NCBI RefSeq assembly: GCF_008298035.1
Contig: NZ_CP042910.1
Location: forward strand, 1,508,001 to 1,572,000
DNA from: Gimesia maris
GTDB lineage: Bacteria > Planctomycetota > Planctomycetia > Planctomycetales > Planctomycetaceae
Length of the DNA: 64,000 nucleotides
Direction: 5' to 3'
The notes beneath the pieces are model-generated. The model did no database searches, was not told the origin of the DNA, and saw only the letters and a list, made by a program, of their open reading frames with translations. A program made the translations under genes and the position numbers. This document shows, piece by piece, positions 61,647 to 64,000 of this stretch; the stretch's first letter is position 1; the number at the start of each line of letters is the position of its first letter.

Positions 61647-63920
61647 ATGAGTCAATTTTCCCGGACGCCAATCTTAAGGGCCTGTCTGATACTGTTGTTG
61701 GCAGCATATGTGATGACAACCGGACAGGGTGTTCTGTCTGCGAAAATGCCGGGGAAGAAGGGGGGCGAGAAAGATGCTCAAAAGCAGAAAGCTCCCAGGG
61801 TATTCTCTCTGGAAGAAGGGATTGCCGACGATGTGGTGTTGCCTTTTGTACCTGCAACACCCCGCACGCCTGTGGATCAGAAAGAAATCGATTCTGCAGC
61901 CTGGTATATGACCGGGCGAATGCGTGAGGCACGTAATGATTTCATCGGCGCCTACGATGCCTATAAAAAGGCGATGGAATATAACCCAAATTCAATCGAG
62001 ATTTACCGTGTGCTGATCAGACTGGCTTCCGGTCTGGATAAAACCGAGGAAGCCATTGAATATGCTCAGAAGGCGGTTGAGCTGGATCCCGAAGACTATG
62101 AGCTGATGCGGAAACTGGGTCTGCATATGGCAGGACAGGGACGTTTTGAAGAGGCGGTCACTTTTCTGAAAAAGGCTTCGGATTCTCCTTCGATTGATAA
62201 GAAGTCGGGTGTCTATGTGATTATCCAGCACGATCAGGCAAATCTGTACGAGCGGCTGGGGAAAAAAGAGGAAGCCGCCCAGTGCTGGGAAGTCGTATTT
62301 CGCGCCCTTACGAAACCGGAAGAATTTACATTCGAGTACAATACACGTTCACAACTGGAAGCCAAGCAGGGCAAACTGTATGAGCGAATTGGCCAGTCCT
62401 TTCTGGAAACAGACCGCCTCAAACTGGCTGTAGACGCTTTTAATAAAGCGGCTGATTCTCAGAAGGGGCGTCCCGGAATTCTGAAATATCACCTGGCACA
62501 GGTTTATTTTCAGTCCAAACAGTATCAACAGGCTCTGGATTCCCTGCAGTCTTATTTCGATGAACAACTGCAGTCCAAGGGACGCAGAGCTTATGAATTT
62601 TTAACGGAAATCTTAACAGCATTGAATCGCCAGGCCGACGTGATTCCCCAGCTGGAAAAACTCGCAGAAAAAGATCGCTTCAACCGGACTCTGCATTATT
62701 ATCTGGCCGAACAGTACGGTGAAAATGATCGTTTTGATGATGCAGAGAAAACCTATCTTGAATCCATTGGAGAGTCTTCAGATACAGAAGGCCTGGCAGG
62801 CCTGTTATCGCTGTATCAGAAAAATCAAAAGTATGCCAAGTTAATCGAGACACTTTCTAAGATTGTACAGACCGGAGATGGCGTTCAGCGAATCCAGTCT
62901 AATCTGGAAAGGATGTCGAAAGATCCGGAGCTGGTGAAAGGTCTGATTGCGGAAGCGGAGAAGTTGAAGAAACAGGATCCACCCGGAGTAGACGTGTTTT
63001 CTGCCTTCATGATTGCGAAACTCGCTTCCGAAGCCGATCGGAAGGCTGCTGCCTCCGAGTTTTATCAGTTTGCCATGGATGCCGCTGCTAAACACGAAAA
63101 ACCACAGATTCGCGGTAACTGGACGCTGTTGATTCTTCAAGAGTACAGTCAGCTGCTACGTGAAGAAGACAAGTATGGGGAACTGGCTGTCCTGCTACAG
63201 AAAGCGGTTGAGAACCCATTGCTGGCACCGCAGCGAATCAACCTGTTGTATTTCCTGGCGGATGCACGTGAGCGAAATGGAGAGACAGAAGCAGCGATCA
63301 AAGTGAATGAAGAAGCGCGGCAGGCAGCACCCAAATTCCCTCTGCTGGATTACCAGCACGCCTGGATTTACTATCACAGCCACGACTGGGAAAAAGCCAT
63401 TGTGCAGATGCAGAAATTCATCAAAAAATATCCCGAACAGAAAGAGCGGGTCTACCAGGTGAAGATGATGCTCTCAAATACCTATGTACAACAGGGGGAG
63501 ATTGGCAAAGGGGAAGCCGTCCTGGAGGAGATGCTGGCGGACGATCCTGAGAATCCTTCGATCAATAATGACCTGGGTTATCTGTATGCAGACCAGGGGA
63601 AAAACCTTGAAAAAGCGGAAAAGATGATTCGGATCGCTTTGAAATCCGAACCGGACAATATGGCTTACCTTGACAGTATGGGGTGGGTTTTATTCAAGCT
63701 GGAACGTTACCAGGAAGCGGCTGAATATCTTGAGAAAGCCAGCAAGTTGCCGGGCGGTGGGGACAGTACGATCCTGGATCATCTGGCAGACTGCTATCAC
63801 AAGCTTAATAAAACCAAAGAAGCGAATGAGCTCTGGAAGAAAGCGCTGGAAGAAGCACAACAGTCCTCTCCTGCAGACCCGAAATTGATTGATCAGCTTC
63901 AGAAAAAACTGAACCAGTAA
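61647..63920 (+). CDS. Large exported tetratricopeptide-repeat protein
   Basis: A 757-residue protein. A signal peptide or N-terminal hydrophobic segment covers ~8-35 (ACLILLLAAYVMTTGQGVLS). From about residue 90 to the end it is built from TPR units, among them YKKAMEYNPNSIEIYRVLIR, AIEYAQKAVELDPEDYELMR and RIALKSEPDNMAYLDSMGWV. Near the C-terminus NNDLGYLYADQGKNLEKAEK is a clear TPR motif. No catalytic domain. The ATG at 61647 lies 245 bp after the previous stop codon; no strong Shine-Dalgarno sequence is seen. It is likely a scaffold in the cell envelope or an intracellular membrane. Confidence 0.85.
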   Translation: MSQFSRTPILRACLILLLAAYVMTTGQGVLSAKMPGKKGGEKDAQKQKAPRVFSLEEGIADDVVLPFVPATPRTPVDQKEIDSAAWYMTGRMREARNDFIGAYDAYKKAMEYNPNSIEIYRVLIRLASGLDKTEEAIEYAQKAVELDPEDYELMRKLGLHMAGQGRFEEAVTFLKKASDSPSIDKKSGVYVIIQHDQANLYERLGKKEEAAQCWEVVFRALTKPEEFTFEYNTRSQLEAKQGKLYERIGQSFLETDRLKLAVDAFNKAADSQKGRPGILKYHLAQVYFQSKQYQQALDSLQSYFDEQLQSKGRRAYEFLTEILTALNRQADVIPQLEKLAEKDRFNRTLHYYLAEQYGENDRFDDAEKTYLESIGESSDTEGLAGLLSLYQKNQKYAKLIETLSKIVQTGDGVQRIQSNLERMSKDPELVKGLIAEAEKLKKQDPPGVDVFSAFMIAKLASEADRKAAASEFYQFAMDAAAKHEKPQIRGNWTLLILQEYSQLLREEDKYGELAVLLQKAVENPLLAPQRINLLYFLADARERNGETEAAIKVNEEARQAAPKFPLLDYQHAWIYYHSHDWEKAIVQMQKFIKKYPEQKERVYQVKMMLSNTYVQQGEIGKGEAVLEEMLADDPENPSINNDLGYLYADQGKNLEKAEKMIRIALKSEPDNMAYLDSMGWVLFKLERYQEAAEYLEKASKLPGGGDSTILDHLADCYHKLNKTKEANELWKKALEEAQQSSPADPKLIDQLQKKLNQ

Positions 63921-64000
63921 TCGATTTCTTTCCCTGTCCGTTTATTGTAATATAAGGCCCGGTATTTATTCTTTTCTGCGTCCTTCGTTCGCAGTGAATT

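Overview
The window looks like a chromosomal segment of a planctomycete, most likely close to Gimesia or related Planctomycetaceae. This is inferred from gene content, not from any marker search. The supporting signs are two prepilin-type DUF1559 proteins paired with small carboxypeptidase-regulatory-like lipoproteins, tetrahydromethanopterin C1 genes (mch and a RimK-type ligase) in an otherwise bacterial gene set, FHA-GAF-SpoIIE phosphatases, a c-heme/squalene-cyclase-like secreted protein, a neutral-ceramidase-like protein, roughly 50% GC, and long intergenic spacers. I see no prophage, transposase, CRISPR array, rRNA or convincing tRNA.

Layout. 1-4525: the 3' end of a uronate isomerase, two tandem FHA-GAF-PPM phosphatases and a small hypothetical gene. 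4900-7993 (minus): an ECF sigma factor, an overlapping membrane protein that is probably its anti-sigma factor, and a large exported protein. 8126-10166: a DUF1559/lipoprotein pair bracketed by two copies of an inverted, hairpin-forming repeat. 10209-18460 (minus): an FHA protein, then a glycine-cleavage block (rpiB, gcvH, gcvPA, gcvPB, lipoyl/octanoyl transferase) and a Sua5/YrdC-LMW phosphatase fusion. 18844-25491: a methyltransferase, then a minus-strand run of inositol-phosphatase-like, RimK-like ligase, mch and dapA-like genes, a DUF1445 protein and a cyclophilin. 25684-38905: a fused 5-oxoprolinase/hydantoinase, Bax-inhibitor-1 protein, MsrP-like molybdoenzyme, SthA-like transhydrogenase, an RluA/aconitase pair and a ceramidase-like protein. 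39157-47110: mainly secreted or membrane proteins (gluzincin-like protease with a possible lectin domain, GT87-like transferase, a second lipoprotein/DUF1559 pair, the cytochrome/cyclase-like protein, a TPR protein). 47380-53183: rpmF-plsX-fabD, then acpP-fabF and a degenerate condensing enzyme. 53270-63920: a TPR protein, then nusA-infB-rbfA, an endonuclease-III-like protein with a histone-H1-like tail, and a large TPR protein.

How the genes fit together. The glycine-cleavage genes sit with a lipoate-attachment enzyme that would modify GcvH, but gcvT is missing here. The rpmF-plsX-fabD-acpP-fabF block is a fatty-acid initiation and elongation set, extended by a ketosynthase homologue that has lost its catalytic cysteine and second histidine. 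nusA-infB-rbfA is the usual transcription/translation cluster without rimP; a promoter plus terminator-like leader lies ahead of it.

The least explained sequence features are the 86-bp inverted repeat family (three copies plus one half copy), the degenerate ketosynthase, the nusA leader and several perfect palindromes in spacers.
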